Below the pieces are notes generated by a model. It ran no database searches, was not told the origin of the DNA, and was given only the letters and a program-made list of their open reading frames with translations. A DNA stretch of 64,000 bases, taken from contig NZ_CP049366.1 of the NCBI RefSeq assembly GCF_014058425.1, positions 1,860,001 through 1,924,000 on the forward strand, given 5' to 3'. Below, one piece after another: positions 63,295-64,000 of this stretch (positions within the stretch are counted from its first letter, which is position 1; every line of letters begins with the position of its first letter). This DNA is from Companilactobacillus pabuli (GTDB lineage Bacteria > Bacillota > Bacilli > Lactobacillales > Lactobacillaceae). The translations under genes and the position numbers were made by a program.

Positions 63295-64000
63295 CTATAT
63301 TCCCATTTCTTTCTCTAGTCCATCTTTAACACTTTGAACCTGAGCACCATACACAACTTGAACGGCCTTATCTGCCTTTACTACGGCTAAAGCTCCCGAT
63401 TGTTTTAGTTTATCTTCATCAATCTTACTTGGATCATTTAACATAAGTCTTAATCTAGTAACACAATTATCTAATGAAGTAATATTGGCTGCTCCACCTA
63501 ATGCACCTAGAATAACTTTTGGATCATAAATACCGTTACCTTTAGTCATTACGGCTGCTCCATCGTCTTCTCTCCCTGGAGTCTTAACATTTTTCTTCAA
63601 GATATACCAACGGAATACGAAGAAGTAGATTGCAAACCAAATCAACCCAACGGGAATTAATAGCCACCATCTTGAACCCGGTTGTAGCCATCCAAATAGA
63701 ATCCAGTCAATAACACCACCATCAGTATTACCCATTCTAGCGCCGAGTAAAGCCATAACTGATAGGGACAAACCTTGCATAATTGTATGGAATACATAAA
63801 GAATTGGTGATACGAATAAGAATAGATACTCAGTTGGTTCTGAAATCCCTGAAACAAATCCAACTAATGCTGCAGAAATTAAAATACCTTTGATACGATC
63901 TCTGTTCTTGGATTTAGCAGTGAAATAAATTGCTAAACAAATTGCAGGTAGCCCGAACATAAATGTAGGCATGAACCCTTGTGATAAGAAGGCTGTAGCT
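63295..64000 (-). CDS. PTS EIICB (MalX-like), 5' part outside the window
   Basis: The frame is open at the window edge, reading ATAFLSQGFMPTFMFGLPA upstream of the first internal Met, so at least the first half of IIC is missing. Visible: final IIC helices with GFVSGISEPTEYLF and WYILKKNVKTPGRE, then EIIB with phosphocysteine in SLDNCVTRLRLML. Glucose/maltose-type IICB as in MalX. Lies 15 bp upstream of the MalY-like gene. Confidence 0.88.
   Translation of the reverse strand, partial: ATAFLSQGFMPTFMFGLPAICLAIYFTAKSKNRDRIKGILISAALVGFVSGISEPTEYLFLFVSPILYVFHTIMQGLSLSVMALLGARMGNTDGGVIDWILFGWLQPGSRWWLLIPVGLIWFAIYFFVFRWYILKKNVKTPGREDDGAAVMTKGNGIYDPKVILGALGGAANITSLDNCVTRLRLMLNDPSKIDEDKLKQSGALAVVKADKAVQVVYGAQVQSVKDGLEKEMGI

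Overview
The window is an AT-rich chromosomal segment of a Gram-positive low-GC bacterium, almost certainly a Lactobacillaceae member. The supporting signs are strong AGGAGG ribosome sites, WxL, MucBP and SLAP-type surface proteins, two lipoteichoic-acid-synthase-like enzymes, many PTS systems, LicT antitermination and CcpA-type cre sites. The surface-protein set and the sourdough/silage-type sugar genes suggest the genus Companilactobacillus; that genus call is inference. No rRNA, tRNA, CRISPR array, prophage or intact insertion sequence was seen. Most genes lie on the minus strand.

Layout. 1-4.1 kb: two tandem LtaS-like membrane phosphotransferases (the first cut by the window edge) and a flavodoxin-fold oxidoreductase. 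4.2-6.3 kb: a YitT-type membrane protein and a 3-hydroxyisobutyrate-dehydrogenase-like enzyme. 6.4-10.4 kb: a tightly overlapping operon of a nuclease-helicase (DinG/XPD type), a small PD-(D/E)XK-like protein and an sce7725-like protein; this is a candidate little-described DNA-processing module. 10.8-17.3 kb: TetR regulator, RlmA-type methyltransferase, SRAP protein, DUF805, a paired CrcB fluoride exporter, 6-phosphogluconate dehydrogenase, a MerR-like coiled-coil protein and a CNNM/CBS protein. 17.6-25 kb: two paralogous polytopic membrane proteins, an unknown membrane protein, a HAD phosphatase and a P-type ATPase. 25.3-28.3 kb: small membrane proteins and a large MucBP/SLAP surface protein. 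28.4-33 kb: a beta-glucoside operon (licT, bglP, bglA) with two RAT antiterminator/terminator modules and a cre-overlapped promoter. 33-43 kb: small regulators, a lectin-WxL protein, prs, a YueI-family protein, hydrolases and a glutamine amidotransferase. 42.3-44.8 kb: a uracil-DNA-glycosylase-like gene and a tandem pair of WYL regulators that share an operator-like motif. 45-51.5 kb: glycosyltransferase, tyrosine phosphatase, a candidate small RNA, a zinc-ribbon membrane protein, a second surface protein, a frameshifted small gene and a glycerophosphodiesterase.

51.6-61.1 kb is an amino-sugar/glycan system. GntR-type regulator, mannose-class PTS IIB-IIC-IID-IIA, an unassigned large TIM-barrel-like enzyme, an AgaS-type isomerase/deaminase and two nagA paralogues are arranged as in the galacto-N-biose clusters of Lactobacillus casei, and GGTCTATACC-type operators link them into one regulon. 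The unassigned enzyme sits where those clusters carry a GH35 phospho-beta-galactosidase. 61.2-64 kb is a second PTS operon: a MalX-like IICB (partial), a MalY/PatB-like C-S lyase, a glucose-type IIA and a RidA deaminase.

The most striking non-coding feature is a ~170 bp structured repeat present in five copies (5.1, 10.6, 17.4, 25.0 and 39.7 kb). It folds as a long outer stem with two inner hairpins and shows compensatory base changes between copies. Three copies lie in 3' UTRs just before a second, related terminator hairpin; two lie between divergent genes.
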